Made by a program: the position numbers and the translations under genes. Shown in pieces: positions 1-8,252 of a stretch of DNA of 64,000 bases (position 1 is its first letter; every line of letters begins with the position of its first letter). The stretch is from contig NZ_CANLER010000009.1 of assembly GCF_947489715.1 (NCBI RefSeq), positions 62,001 through 126,000 of the forward strand. The letters are read 5' to 3'. The notes under the pieces were generated by a model, which was not told where the DNA came from, made no database searches, and saw only the letters and a list, made by a program, of their open reading frames with translations. The DNA comes from an uncultured Roseovarius sp. Its GTDB lineage: Bacteria > Pseudomonadota > Alphaproteobacteria > Rhodobacterales > Rhodobacteraceae.

Positions 1-1
1 T

Positions 2-469
2 AGACAGTGGTCAGACCAGTTCCTGCCGCAGATCAAACGTATTGTGGGCAGCCACCTTCTGGAGACCGCACCGGATCCACTGGACTGGCACCAAGCCACG
101 GATTTACTCATGCTCGATGCCCGTGACATGCGGATCGCCGCACGGGTGCGCCGACCGGGTTATGCCAATCTTTATCCGCATCAGTTCACCATCCGCTCTC
201 GCGTCACTTCAGGGGTAGAGACGGAGCTTTCCAAGATAGTGAACGGCAAAGGCGACTGGCTCTTCTACGGCCATGCCAACGCCGCTCAGACCGCCATTGA
301 GAGCTGGTATCTGATTGACCTGCGTGCGTTCCGGGCAGCGCTGATCCGACAGGGGGCCGATGGCTTGGTGTGGGGGAACAAGTGCAATGCCGATGGCACG
401 CGGTTTACCTGGTTCGACATCAGGAGCTTTCCCGATGAGCCGAAGCTGGTGGTGGCTAGGTCGCTTTAG
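2..469 (+). CDS. Unknown protein, 5' end cut by window edge
   Basis: The reading frame is open from the first complete codon at position 2, so the gene begins outside the window; an internal GTG at 44 is not a convincing start. About 155 C-terminal residues are visible. The protein is soluble, rich in aromatic residues and arginine, with short segments such as ANLYPHQFTIRSR and GKGDWLFYGH. I do not recognise a family with confidence. An E-x-x-x-S-K spacing before GDW loosely recalls nuclease folds, but that is speculation. No gene follows it closely. Its position inside a gene-poor, AT-richer stretch that ends at a tRNA gene suggests cargo of an integrated element. Confidence 0.6.
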   Translation, partial: RQWSDQFLPQIKRIVGSHLLETAPDPLDWHQATDLLMLDARDMRIAARVRRPGYANLYPHQFTIRSRVTSGVETELSKIVNGKGDWLFYGHANAAQTAIESWYLIDLRAFRAALIRQGADGLVWGNKCNADGTRFTWFDIRSFPDEPKLVVARSL

Positions 470-855
470 TGAAATTGGCAGTTACGGCAGTTTTGGTCTC
501 ACTTTGAGAAACAATTGCTCTGTGCAAACCGCTAAAAGATAAACGCGAATAACATTACAAGCTTGGATGAATAAGCTAGTATTGTGACGAAAGTCATCGA
601 GTGTTGGTGCATTGAGATTCTCTCGAATGGCTGCTTTGTCAGAGCAACTAGCATGCTCACTTTAAGATTGCCTGAATTTCCGCTTAGAGCCCAAAGTACC
701 AATTACTGCACTAGGCATGAACGGCAACTTTTGCTTGTAGATTCAAAAACCTTCCAAAACTCCAAACGTTTTGTCATCGGGTTAGGATCGTCACTTAGTG
801 CTTGCTGGCCAGGAACCTAGGTTTCACAATTCATGTATCCAAAGGGAGCATTGCT

Positions 856-951
856 ATGATTTCGAAAGAAGTTCTTGAATTGATTGAAAAGCGAGACCTC
901 GCTGATGAGATAAAGGCAATAATCCTCATATCCCATCCCTATTCGTTATGA
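856..951 (+). CDS. Possible 31-residue small ORF
   Basis: ATG at 856 is preceded by AAAGGGAGC about seven bases upstream, a good ribosome binding site, and the frame ends at TGA 949-951. The peptide starts MISKEVLELIEKRDLADEI, strongly amphipathic and helix-like. It may be a genuine small protein or the 5' remnant of a longer gene truncated by a frameshift or deletion. No family is recognised. Support rests only on the ribosome binding site and the peptide character. Confidence 0.25.
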   Translation: MISKEVLELIEKRDLADEIKAIILISHPYSL

Positions 952-964
952 TGGAATGCTAGAT

Positions 965-988
965 ACCACACCAATTGTCCCCCATGTG
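965..988 (-). repeat. Degenerate island repeat, copy C
   Basis: On the minus strand it reads CACATGGGGGACAATTGGTG followed by TGGT. This matches the copies at 1381-1409 and 1810-1842 with a few substitutions and one missing element. It lies just downstream (minus sense) of the small membrane protein gene at 1030-1290. Confidence 0.5.
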
Positions 989-1029
989 CCTCTTTACAAG
1001 TGAAACATAATTCACGAGGCATCTTCGGG

Positions 1030-1290
1030 TCAGAACGCCAATCCATAGCCAGGTAGCCCATCGTTACACTTCTTCTTTGCGGCAAGCGGGCATTCGGCGG
1101 CAACAATCCATTCTTCAATTTTCTCGTCAGGTGCCCCACTGTGCAGTAGCCGTGCAGCTTCTTCTCGACAATGAAGTTGGGCTTTGCACCTTTCCTTGGG
1201 CGGCATCCATATCTCGCGGAGCAAAACTACAAGAACAAACAACAAAGTCATTCCAGCAACGCCGGACATAACTGTGAATACCAACAACAT
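1030..1290 (-). CDS. Small single-pass membrane protein
   Basis: 86 residues. The first 27 residues form one hydrophobic helix (starting MLLVFTVMSGVAGMTLLFVL) that ends in L-L-R-E-I-W. A charged, cysteine-containing cytoplasmic or periplasmic tail follows, with four cysteines. GAGGGATTGTCGAGG precedes the ATG, giving a plausible ribosome binding site. The transmembrane segment resembles that of the 43-residue product at 1500-1631 (S-x-x-x-G, then a leucine run ending R-E-aromatic), so the two look paralogous. No named family recognised. It sits in the AT-rich element next to tRNA-Thr. Confidence 0.45.
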   Translation of the reverse strand: MLLVFTVMSGVAGMTLLFVLVVLLREIWMPPKERCKAQLHCREEAARLLHSGAPDEKIEEWIVAAECPLAAKKKCNDGLPGYGLAF

Positions 1291-1380
1291 AACCTCGACA
1301 ATCCCTCATTGTGGATATCCGTGATTACACAGGACGTATTAAGTATTTGCTATCGGCTTACCTGTTAAAGAGGGGACGAA

Positions 1381-1409
1381 ACCACACTTATTGTCACCCA
1401 TATGTCCCC
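1381..1409 (-). repeat. Degenerate island repeat, copy B
   Basis: The minus strand reads GGGGACATATGGGTGACAAT then AAGTGTGGT. It contains two GGGGACA/GGGTGACA half-sites ten bases apart. It matches copies A and C and lies between the two small membrane-protein genes. Confidence 0.5.
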
Positions 1410-1499
1410 GAGCAAGCTTGGAATCTTCCCTAAGCCGAATTTCAAAGATTTTCGGAATCCAGCTACTAATCGCAATAGCTTAACGAAGGCCAGGTTATC

Positions 1500-1631
1500 C
1501 TAAGCCTTTCGGTGCACGTCAGGCTTGGTGGTGGATGCCTTATAAAACTCACGAAACAATAGCGTGAACGTATAAAGCAATACCAAACAAGCAAAGCCAG
1601 TGATGGCTGATAATAAAGCAAATGCACCCAT
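1500..1631 (-). CDS. 43-residue membrane miniprotein
   Basis: Minus-strand frame with ATG at 1631-1629, preceded by AAGGGGAAACTAAC, and TAG at 1502-1500. The product begins MGAFALLSAITGFACLVLLY and continues through a hydrophobic segment to L-L-F-R-E-F, then a short basic tail. The pattern S-x-I-T-G-F...LL...LLFREF parallels S-G-V-A-G-M...LLREIW of the 86-residue protein at 1030-1290, suggesting duplication with divergence. Function unknown. Too short for most gene finders, but the ribosome binding site and transmembrane profile support it. Confidence 0.45.
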   Translation of the reverse strand: MGAFALLSAITGFACLVLLYTFTLLFREFYKASTTKPDVHRKA

Positions 1632-1809
1632 GTTAGTTTCCCCTTAGTAGAGATTAATCATTTGCATCCGAAAGATTAAGAATTTGCTATCAAGAGCAGC
1701 TTTTTTCGATTCTAGGAAACTTCGAGTTCAATTCGGCTGAGACGGGCATGTTAGTTGTGCCAGATTGCGGACAACTGTGCAGGTGCCCGGATATGCCGAT
1801 AAATGCACT

Positions 1810-1842
1810 GAAATCGCGCCACTTGTCCCCCATATGTCCCCC
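1810..1842 (-). repeat. Degenerate island repeat, copy A, next to tRNA
   Basis: The minus strand reads GGGGGACATATGGGGGACAA followed by GTGGCGCGATTTC: two direct GGGGGACA half-sites ten bases apart, 60 bases from the 3' end of tRNA-Thr. Short direct repeats beside an attachment site are typical of arm-type binding sites of tyrosine recombinases. That role here is inferred. Confidence 0.5.
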
Positions 1843-1901
1843 AAAACGCGTGTATGCTCCAAGGTGACGGGGCGAGTTTTCCGCTAAGTCATTGATTTTG
1901 C

Positions 1902-1977
1902 TGGTGCCCCCACACGGACTCGAACCGCGGACCTACTGATTACAAATCAGTTGCTCTACCAGCTGAGCTATAGGGGC
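1902..1977 (-). tRNA. tRNA-Thr (anticodon UGU)
   Basis: A 76-nt cloverleaf on the minus strand. The acceptor stem GCCCCTA/TGGGGGC is followed by discriminator A and an encoded CCA. The anticodon stem ACTGA/TCAGT encloses loop TTTGTAA, giving anticodon TGT for threonine. The T arm carries GGTTCGAGTCC. The 3' end points toward position 1, the side on which an integrative element using this tRNA as attachment site would lie. Confidence 0.95.
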
Positions 1978-2168
1978 ACGCGCGCTTCAATACGCAGGAA
2001 CAATTGCCATTTCAAGACGAATTCTCAAGTAAAATGTAGTTATTCGTCCAAATCCGTGCCTGCGCGATGTTCCTGCCACACCGAACGGTGCGGCGACATG
2101 TGTTATGCTGTTTAACTACTCATAAAACCACGTATATTGCGCCTGTATTTTATCAAACCGGGGACCGG

Positions 2169-3044
2169 ATGCAGGTCGTTCTTCACGCAGGCGCTCATAT
2201 GACGGATGAAGATCGTCTGATCGATTGTCTGGTCGGGAATCGCGATCTGCTGGCCAAGAATGGTGCGGAAGTTCCCAGCCCGGGCCTTTATCGCAAGTTG
2301 ATCCGTGGTTTGTTGAGAAATGCTGCGAAAACGTCTTTGGGGGAAGACGCGCGCGATCTGGTGATGGACGCCGTCGCCCCCACGCAGGAGCCCGAGCGCC
2401 TGATCCTTTCTGGTCCCAGTTTTCTTGGCACTCCCAAGATGGCCGCGGGGGGTGGGACGTTATATTCCTCAGCGGAGGCCCGACTGGGATATTTCCACCA
2501 GATGTTCCCACATGACAGGATCGAATTTTTCTTTTCCATCCGCAATCTGGCATCGTTCTTGCCGGCGATGTACGAGGCGACGAACTTCACCTCCATGTCC
2601 GAATTCCTGCGCGGGATCGATCCGGTAGAGATACGGTGGTCCGACATGATCCTGCGATTGCGCGCGTCCTATCACGATATGCCCATTACCATCTGGTGCA
2701 ACGAGGATACGCCGTTGATCTGGGCCGAGATCCTGCGCGAAATGGCGGGCCTTGATTCCATGGCCGTTCTTGACGGAGAATTCGCCCTGCTGGAAGAGAT
2801 CATGTCGGAACCAGGCATGGAGCGCTTCAAGGCATATGTCGCGTCGCATCCAAATATGACAGAGGTTCAGAAACGCCGGGTCATTGCTGCCTTCCTTGAC
2901 AAATTCGCGGATGATGACGCGATCGAAGAAGAACTGGACGTGCCTGGATGGACCGAAGAACTGGTTGACCGGATGACAGAGTTTTACGATGAGGATGTGT
3001 TTGCCATTCAGCGCATCCCCGGCGTCAACATGATTACACCCTGA
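2169..3044 (+). CDS. Sulfotransferase-like protein, function unknown
   Basis: 291 residues from ATG 2169, preceded by CCGGGGACCGG. An upstream ATG at 2067 is in frame, but the extra 34 residues do not look like protein and include the spacer after the tRNA. The N-terminus VVLHAGAHMTDEDRLIDCL resembles the first strand and loop of Rhodobacterales sulfotransferase-like proteins, which usually read HAGAHKTGTTS. Here the lysine and serine/threonine residues that bind the PAPS 5'-phosphosulfate are absent. The rest (FFFSIRNLASFLPAMYEA) fits the same fold. It is probably not a classical PAPS-dependent enzyme. Monocistronic and convergent with the decarboxylase gene at 3186. Confidence 0.6.
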   Translation: MQVVLHAGAHMTDEDRLIDCLVGNRDLLAKNGAEVPSPGLYRKLIRGLLRNAAKTSLGEDARDLVMDAVAPTQEPERLILSGPSFLGTPKMAAGGGTLYSSAEARLGYFHQMFPHDRIEFFFSIRNLASFLPAMYEATNFTSMSEFLRGIDPVEIRWSDMILRLRASYHDMPITIWCNEDTPLIWAEILREMAGLDSMAVLDGEFALLEEIMSEPGMERFKAYVASHPNMTEVQKRRVIAAFLDKFADDDAIEEELDVPGWTEELVDRMTEFYDEDVFAIQRIPGVNMITP

Positions 3045-3185
3045 CGTGAGGGTGAGACGTTCAACCCTCTTACTCGCGCGAGACTATGGACAAGATGTCG
3101 AGTGTTTTCGAGGGTTGAAGACACATCTGGTATCCCAGAAGGCTGTTGGCTCGGGCAGTGGTAACGCTGTTTCTGACCTTCCAGG

Positions 3186-4598
3186 CTAATGACTGACCTC
3201 AGCCCAGATTCGCTGAAACTTACGCGCCAGTAATTGAATGTGCTGCGGGCCTGTCTCATGGCTAATGATCGACACGCGCAAGACGCGTTGCCCTTGCCAA
3301 TTGGCGCAACGGAAGAAATGCCTGCCGTCTGCGTTCATCGCCTGCTCCATTTTGAGGGCCATGTCATCGGCCCCTCCGTTCCTGTTTGGCGCGAAAGACA
3401 GCACCAGTTGATTAAGCACGACATCGTTGAGAACGGTGATACCGGGAATGCGGTTCAGCTTTTCCGCCAGTAAACTGGCACAGTCGCAATGGTTGCGGAC
3501 CATATTGGCAATGCCGTCGCGCCCGAGCGTTTTCAACGTGGCCCACACGGCAAAGCCGCGGGCGCGTCGCGAAAGCTCGGGGTTGTAATGGGTCGCGTTG
3601 CGACCGTCACCAGGGGCATCGGAAAGATAACTGGCCGAGATGTCCATCGCACGCCGATGCGCATCTTTGTCCCGAACAATGGCAAAACCCGCGTCAAAGG
3701 GCGTTTGCAACCACTTGTGACCATCGGTCGACCAGCTGTCAGCCCGGTCAATCCCGTTTGTCAGGCTGCGGGTGGTCACATTGGCCCGTGCCCAAAGGCC
3801 AAAGGCCGCGTCGACATGCAGCCAGGCGTTATGCCGGTCTGCCAGATCGGCCAGCGCGCGGAAATCATCAAACGCGCCTGAATTGATATGTCCGGCGGTC
3901 GCGATCATGATCTTCGGGCCGCCGACCTGCGCCATGCGATGTGCCATATCTTCGGGCATCATCCGCCCCTGATCATCGGTTCCGATCTCGACGACATTCT
4001 GGTTGCCAAAGCCCAGGTAACGCAGGGCGGCCAGGTTCGACACATGCGTTTCCTCGGAAACGAAAACCGTGACGGGCGGGGCATATTGCAGACCTGTTTC
4101 AGCCACATCGTACCCGGCGCGGCGCAACACCTCGTCCCGCGCAGCGGCAAGCCCGATAAAGCCAGACATTGTGGCACCGGTGGTTATTCCGACCGAGGCC
4201 TCGCGCGGCAGATCAAGAATATCCAGTACCCAGCCACAGGCCACTTCCTCGGCGGTGGCGGCGGCAGGCGAACACTGGAAGATGCCCGCATTCTGACCCC
4301 AGACAGATGTCAGCCAGTCTGCCGCCACACCGGTTGGGTGCGAACTGCCCATGACCCAGGCGTGAAATCCGGGTTGGGTGTTGCCCACCAATCCCGGCTC
4401 AGCCGCGCGGATGAGATCGGCAATAACCTCTTCTCCGGCTTGACCCTTGGCGGGGAGGTCCCCGCCAAAAGCGTTGCGTAATTGGGCCAGCGTGGCTGTC
4501 GGATGCAGGTTGGTCTTGTTGCAACGATAGTTGTTGGCATAGGCCGATGCGGTGGCCAGGGGACCGGTCAGGTCCGGGAAGGAATGTATCTGTTTCAT
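3186..4598 (-). CDS. PLP-dependent group II decarboxylase
   Basis: 470 residues, a typical length for the aromatic-L-amino-acid/glutamate/diaminobutyrate decarboxylase family. Visible landmarks are the glycine-rich cofactor segment TTGATMSGFIGLAAAR, the HVDAAFGLWAR strand whose Asp contacts the PLP ring nitrogen, and STDGHKWLQTPFD with the Schiff-base lysine at about K295. The start has GGAG nine bases upstream. It lies 29 bp downstream of a cysteine-synthase-like gene on the same strand, so the two are probably co-transcribed. The substrate cannot be read from the sequence. Given the partner, a beta-substituted alanine such as cysteate, cysteine sulfinate or diaminopropionate is a reasonable guess, but only inference. 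Confidence 0.85.
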   Translation of the reverse strand: MKQIHSFPDLTGPLATASAYANNYRCNKTNLHPTATLAQLRNAFGGDLPAKGQAGEEVIADLIRAAEPGLVGNTQPGFHAWVMGSSHPTGVAADWLTSVWGQNAGIFQCSPAAATAEEVACGWVLDILDLPREASVGITTGATMSGFIGLAAARDEVLRRAGYDVAETGLQYAPPVTVFVSEETHVSNLAALRYLGFGNQNVVEIGTDDQGRMMPEDMAHRMAQVGGPKIMIATAGHINSGAFDDFRALADLADRHNAWLHVDAAFGLWARANVTTRSLTNGIDRADSWSTDGHKWLQTPFDAGFAIVRDKDAHRRAMDISASYLSDAPGDGRNATHYNPELSRRARGFAVWATLKTLGRDGIANMVRNHCDCASLLAEKLNRIPGITVLNDVVLNQLVLSFAPNRNGGADDMALKMEQAMNADGRHFFRCANWQGQRVLRVSIISHETGPQHIQLLARKFQRIWAEVSH

Positions 4599-4627
4599 TT
4601 CTGATGGCTCCGCGTGGGCTGGAAGGG

Positions 4628-5734
4628 TCAGGCGTTGACAGTTTCGGCCAGAGCCTGAGCCGGCGCGCTTGACGCCGCAGCGACAGGCGTGTCGAACCGG
4701 GCACCCGGGGTGGACTGTGACAGCGCGATTTCGTCTTCGGTCATTTCAACCGGCACGTCTTCAAACAAGGGGGTCGACAGGTAGCGTTCGCCGGTATCTG
4801 GCAACATCACGAGGATTTTCGAACCGTCGGGGGCCGTTTTGGCGACTTCAAGCGCCGCAGCAAAGGTCGCGCCACCGGTGATTCCGCAAAAGATACCCTC
4901 TTTGCTGGCCAAGGCCCTGGCCATCGCCAACGCATCTCCGCCGGCAACGGGCTGCATATGATCAACGTAGCCCCCGACCAAAGCCTGATTGGTCAGATCC
5001 GAAATGAAATCGGGTGACCAGCCCTGCATCGGGTGGGGGTTGAACTCCGGGTGGCTGGCGGCAGCACTGCCATCGGCGTTGAAGGGCTGCACCATGCCAC
5101 TGCCCAATAGCTGCGCGTTCTCCGGTTCGGCAGCGACGATCCGGGTCGCAGGGCTTTGCGCCTTGAGAACGCGTGCCACGCCGGTCAATGTCCCACCAGT
5201 GCCAAATCCCGTTACCCAGTAGTCCAACCCGTTGTCGCCGAAATCACGCAGGATTTCCTGCGCCGTGGTGCGGCTGTGAATATCGGCATTGGCCGGATTT
5301 TCGAACTGGCGGGACATGAACCAGCCATGTGTCTGCGCAAGCTCACGCGCCTTGGCAACCATGCCGCTTCCCTTTTGGGCGGCGGGGGTCAGAACCACTT
5401 TTGCACCCAGGAACCGCATCAGTTTGCGGCGCTCGACACTAAAGCTGTCGGCCATGGTCACGACCAGCGGATATCCTTTTTGTGCACAAACCATCGCCAG
5501 GCCAATGCCGGTGTTTCCGCTGGTGGCCTCGATGATCGTCTGCCCGGGCTGAAGCGACCCATCGCGTTCTGCGGCGTCGATCACGCCAATTGCCAGGCGG
5601 TCCTTGACGGACCCCATCGGATTGAACGCTTCGAGCTTGGCAAAAAGCTCAACACCATCCGGGGCGATATTGTTGATCTTGACGATTGGGGTGTTACCGA
5701 TCGTATCTAAAATCGAATTTTTGATGTATGACAT
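4628..5734 (-). CDS. cysK: Cysteine synthase (CysK-type), C-terminally extended
   Basis: 368-residue fold-type II PLP enzyme that normally makes L-cysteine from O-acetylserine and sulfide. NPMGSVKDRLA carries the PLP lysine K44, TSGNTG at 71-76 is the substrate loop, and GTGGTLTG binds the phosphate. Common CysK proteins end near residue 310-320 after the LSTPLF motif. This one carries about 45 further residues, acidic then alanine-rich. AAGGA lies upstream of the ATG. It is first gene of a likely two-gene operon with the decarboxylase at 3186-4598, so it may serve a dedicated beta-replacement reaction rather than housekeeping cysteine supply. The family assignment is firm; the specific nucleophile is unknown. 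Confidence 0.85.
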   Translation of the reverse strand: MSYIKNSILDTIGNTPIVKINNIAPDGVELFAKLEAFNPMGSVKDRLAIGVIDAAERDGSLQPGQTIIEATSGNTGIGLAMVCAQKGYPLVVTMADSFSVERRKLMRFLGAKVVLTPAAQKGSGMVAKARELAQTHGWFMSRQFENPANADIHSRTTAQEILRDFGDNGLDYWVTGFGTGGTLTGVARVLKAQSPATRIVAAEPENAQLLGSGMVQPFNADGSAAASHPEFNPHPMQGWSPDFISDLTNQALVGGYVDHMQPVAGGDALAMARALASKEGIFCGITGGATFAAALEVAKTAPDGSKILVMLPDTGERYLSTPLFEDVPVEMTEDEIALSQSTPGARFDTPVAAASSAPAQALAETVNA

Positions 5735-5993
5735 GGCTGGTTTTCCTTCCCATCAGGGTGTTGCGATGAGACCGGTTCTGGACGCTCAAAGTTGCAATCT
5801 GTTGTCTTGCAAACGGCTTTTTGTTTCATTGGTGAAACTTGGGGCGCTGAATGTTCTTGAACGTGAAAGTTCATTTTTTACAAATGGTTATGGTGACTCC
5901 ATTCAACACTGGGCCGACCGTGACTGATACAATTGAAACAAAACATCCTTTCGCCGAAAACCGGTTGAAACATTGGGCCGATAGACAAGGAAT

Positions 5994-8252
5994 ATGACAA
6001 TCGGGACTGACGCCAAATCCTTCACACGAAATCCAGCTGCTGCCGACCTGGTCTGGGACGCGATCGAGGCATTATCAGAGGGCATTGCCGTCTATGATGC
6101 CGACCACCGGCTTGTGACCTGCAACCAGCGCTACGTTGACATGTTTCCCTTGGTGGCCGATCTGATCGACCGCGGCGCTGTTTGGGAGGATCTGGTCAGA
6201 GCTGGCGCAGAGCGCGGGCAATATACGGATGCCCTGGGACGGGTCGAAGAGTATATTGACGAACGTCTGGCGACCGGACGCGTGTTCAAGGATACCCATG
6301 CCACGCAGAAACGGGTTGTCGAACTAACCGACGGGTCGGTCTATGAAACCCAGTTCAGCCCAACCAAGCAGGGCGGTTTTGTCGTTGCGAATATCGATAT
6401 AACCGAGCGTCGTCAGGCCGAGGCGATCGCCCGTGAACAGGAACGCATCCTGCGGACGGTTCTGGATACAAGCCCGATGGTGGTGGTGATGGCGCGGCTT
6501 GAGGATGGGCGCATCCTTTACCGTTCACCCGGTGCGGTGGCTCTCTTTGGTCAGACAGCGAACGCATTGGCGCATTATGTGAACCCGCAGGATCGCGATA
6601 ATTACATTGCCGAACTCAAAAAACACGGCCGAGTCGATGATTATCACATCACGCTCCGAAATGCCGAGGGCAAGCATTGCGCGACGACATCATGGGGTCG
6701 GCTGGTCGAATTCGAGGGCGAAACATATGTCGTGACCGCGATTATGGATCTGACCGATCAGCAGGAACGTGAAGCGTTGATCCGGCAGGTGCTGGAAGCC
6801 TGTCCTGCACCGATCCAGATGACCAAAGCGGAAACCGGCGAGGTTTTGTTCAGCAGCCCCGAGACGATATCGCTCTTTGGCCGCGTCGATACTTCCAAGC
6901 AGTTCTATGCGGATCCGGATACCCGCGCCGGGTATTTGAAACAGTTGCGGCGCGACGGATCAGTCACGGAGTTCAAGGCGCAATACCTAAATGCGGCAGG
7001 TGAACGGTTCTGGGGGGCGGTGTCGGCCCGGTTGATCCAGTATGATGGCGAAGAGGTGATCGTGTCGCATACGCGCGACCTGACCGATCAGCTGCGGATC
7101 GAAGAGGAACTGGCCCAACAGCAGGATCAGCTTTATCAGAATGAAAAGATGTCGGCGATGGGCGAATTGCTGGCCGGGGTCGCGCATGAACTGAATAATC
7201 CGCTTTCGGTGGTTGTCGGCCATTCGCTGATGCTGCGCGAGGATTGCAAGGATGCCGAAACCCTTCGGCAGGTCGACAAGATCAGCGATGCCGCCGAGCG
7301 TTGTGCCAAGATCGTCAAGACATTCCTCACGATGGCGCGGCAACAACCCGCCCGGATGCAGCGTGTCGACATAAACGAGATCATCCAGACCGCCGTAGAT
7401 GTCGCACGTTACGGTGACAAAGGTGCGGGTGTCGAAATGGAGGCACGTCTGGCTGCCGGTTTGCCCAAAATCTGCGCCGACCCCGATCAGATCACGCAGG
7501 TTTTCATCAACCTGATCCTGAACGCCGAACAGGCGATGCGCGACAGCGCGACCGGCTCAGGTATTACCGTATCAACGAAAGCCACCAAAGACGGGCAGGG
7601 CATCGAGATCACCGTTGAAGATGACGGGCCGGGCATCCCCGAGAACCTCCGCAGTCGTGTGTTCGAGCCGTTTTTTACAACTAAGGATGTGGGAGAGGGG
7701 ACAGGGATCGGACTGGCGCTCTGTCACCGGATCGTGCAGTCGCATAATGGTCGCATCACACTGTCTTCGGGGTCGGGTGAGGGTTCTCGTTTCAGGATTT
7801 TCCTACCTTTGGAGATCGAAACCTCACCGCAACCGGAAACTGCCCGAATGTCCGACGCGGCCACCAGCAGAATACGCATCCTGATCCTGGATGACGAAGA
7901 CGACGTGGCCGAATTGAACGCAGAAATCCTGACGCGCAGCGGATACGAGGTTGATGTTTTCAACAACGCGACACTGGCGGTCGCAAGTATGAAAAAGCAT
8001 GATTATGGCCTGGTTCTGAGCGATCTCAACATGCCTGAAACCGATGGCCGTGGATTCTTCGACGTCATCAAGCGGGAATTTCCGCAATTGATCAACAAGA
8101 CAGGTTTCGTGACCGGTGATACGATGGGGCGGGCGTCGCAGACCTTTCTGGCCGAGGCAAAGCGTCCATGTGTCGAAAAACCCGTATCCCCAAAGGAACT
8201 CAGGGCCTTTGTGTCTGACATCATAACAAAAGCAGAACAGGAGCCGGAATGA
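5994..8252 (+). CDS. Hybrid sensor histidine kinase with three PAS domains
   Basis: 752 residues with no transmembrane segment, so a cytosolic sensor. A PAS-7-type domain (about 15-130, AVYDADHRLVTCNQRYVDMF) is followed by two more PAS domains (about 150-260 and 265-380). HisKA has phospho-acceptor H398 in GVAHELNNPLS. HATPase_c (about 490-605) has DDGPGIPE and GTGIGLALC boxes. A C-terminal receiver domain has D677 in LVLSDLNMPETDG and the EKPVS lysine. AAGGA precedes the ATG. The stop overlaps the start of the OmpR-type regulator by four bases, so they form one operon and a likely phosphorelay. It is divergent from the cysteine synthase operon, 259 bp away. The signal sensed is unknown. Confidence 0.92.
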   Translation: MTIGTDAKSFTRNPAAADLVWDAIEALSEGIAVYDADHRLVTCNQRYVDMFPLVADLIDRGAVWEDLVRAGAERGQYTDALGRVEEYIDERLATGRVFKDTHATQKRVVELTDGSVYETQFSPTKQGGFVVANIDITERRQAEAIAREQERILRTVLDTSPMVVVMARLEDGRILYRSPGAVALFGQTANALAHYVNPQDRDNYIAELKKHGRVDDYHITLRNAEGKHCATTSWGRLVEFEGETYVVTAIMDLTDQQEREALIRQVLEACPAPIQMTKAETGEVLFSSPETISLFGRVDTSKQFYADPDTRAGYLKQLRRDGSVTEFKAQYLNAAGERFWGAVSARLIQYDGEEVIVSHTRDLTDQLRIEEELAQQQDQLYQNEKMSAMGELLAGVAHELNNPLSVVVGHSLMLREDCKDAETLRQVDKISDAAERCAKIVKTFLTMARQQPARMQRVDINEIIQTAVDVARYGDKGAGVEMEARLAAGLPKICADPDQITQVFINLILNAEQAMRDSATGSGITVSTKATKDGQGIEITVEDDGPGIPENLRSRVFEPFFTTKDVGEGTGIGLALCHRIVQSHNGRITLSSGSGEGSRFRIFLPLEIETSPQPETARMSDAATSRIRILILDDEDDVAELNAEILTRSGYEVDVFNNATLAVASMKKHDYGLVLSDLNMPETDGRGFFDVIKREFPQLINKTGFVTGDTMGRASQTFLAEAKRPCVEKPVSPKELRAFVSDIITKAEQEPE

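Larger units (their letters stand above)
470..1029. other. Gene-poor AT-rich stretch
   Basis: No convincing gene apart from the possible 31-codon frame at 856-951. The frame beginning with GTG at 584 (78 codons) lacks a ribosome binding site and has no recognisable protein character. Base composition is clearly more AT-rich than the genes to the right of the tRNA. Confidence 0.5.

Noticed and set aside
584-820. 78-codon frame with GTG start
   Set aside because: No ribosome binding site and no recognisable protein features; cysteine-rich, non-conserved-looking sequence in an AT-rich gap.
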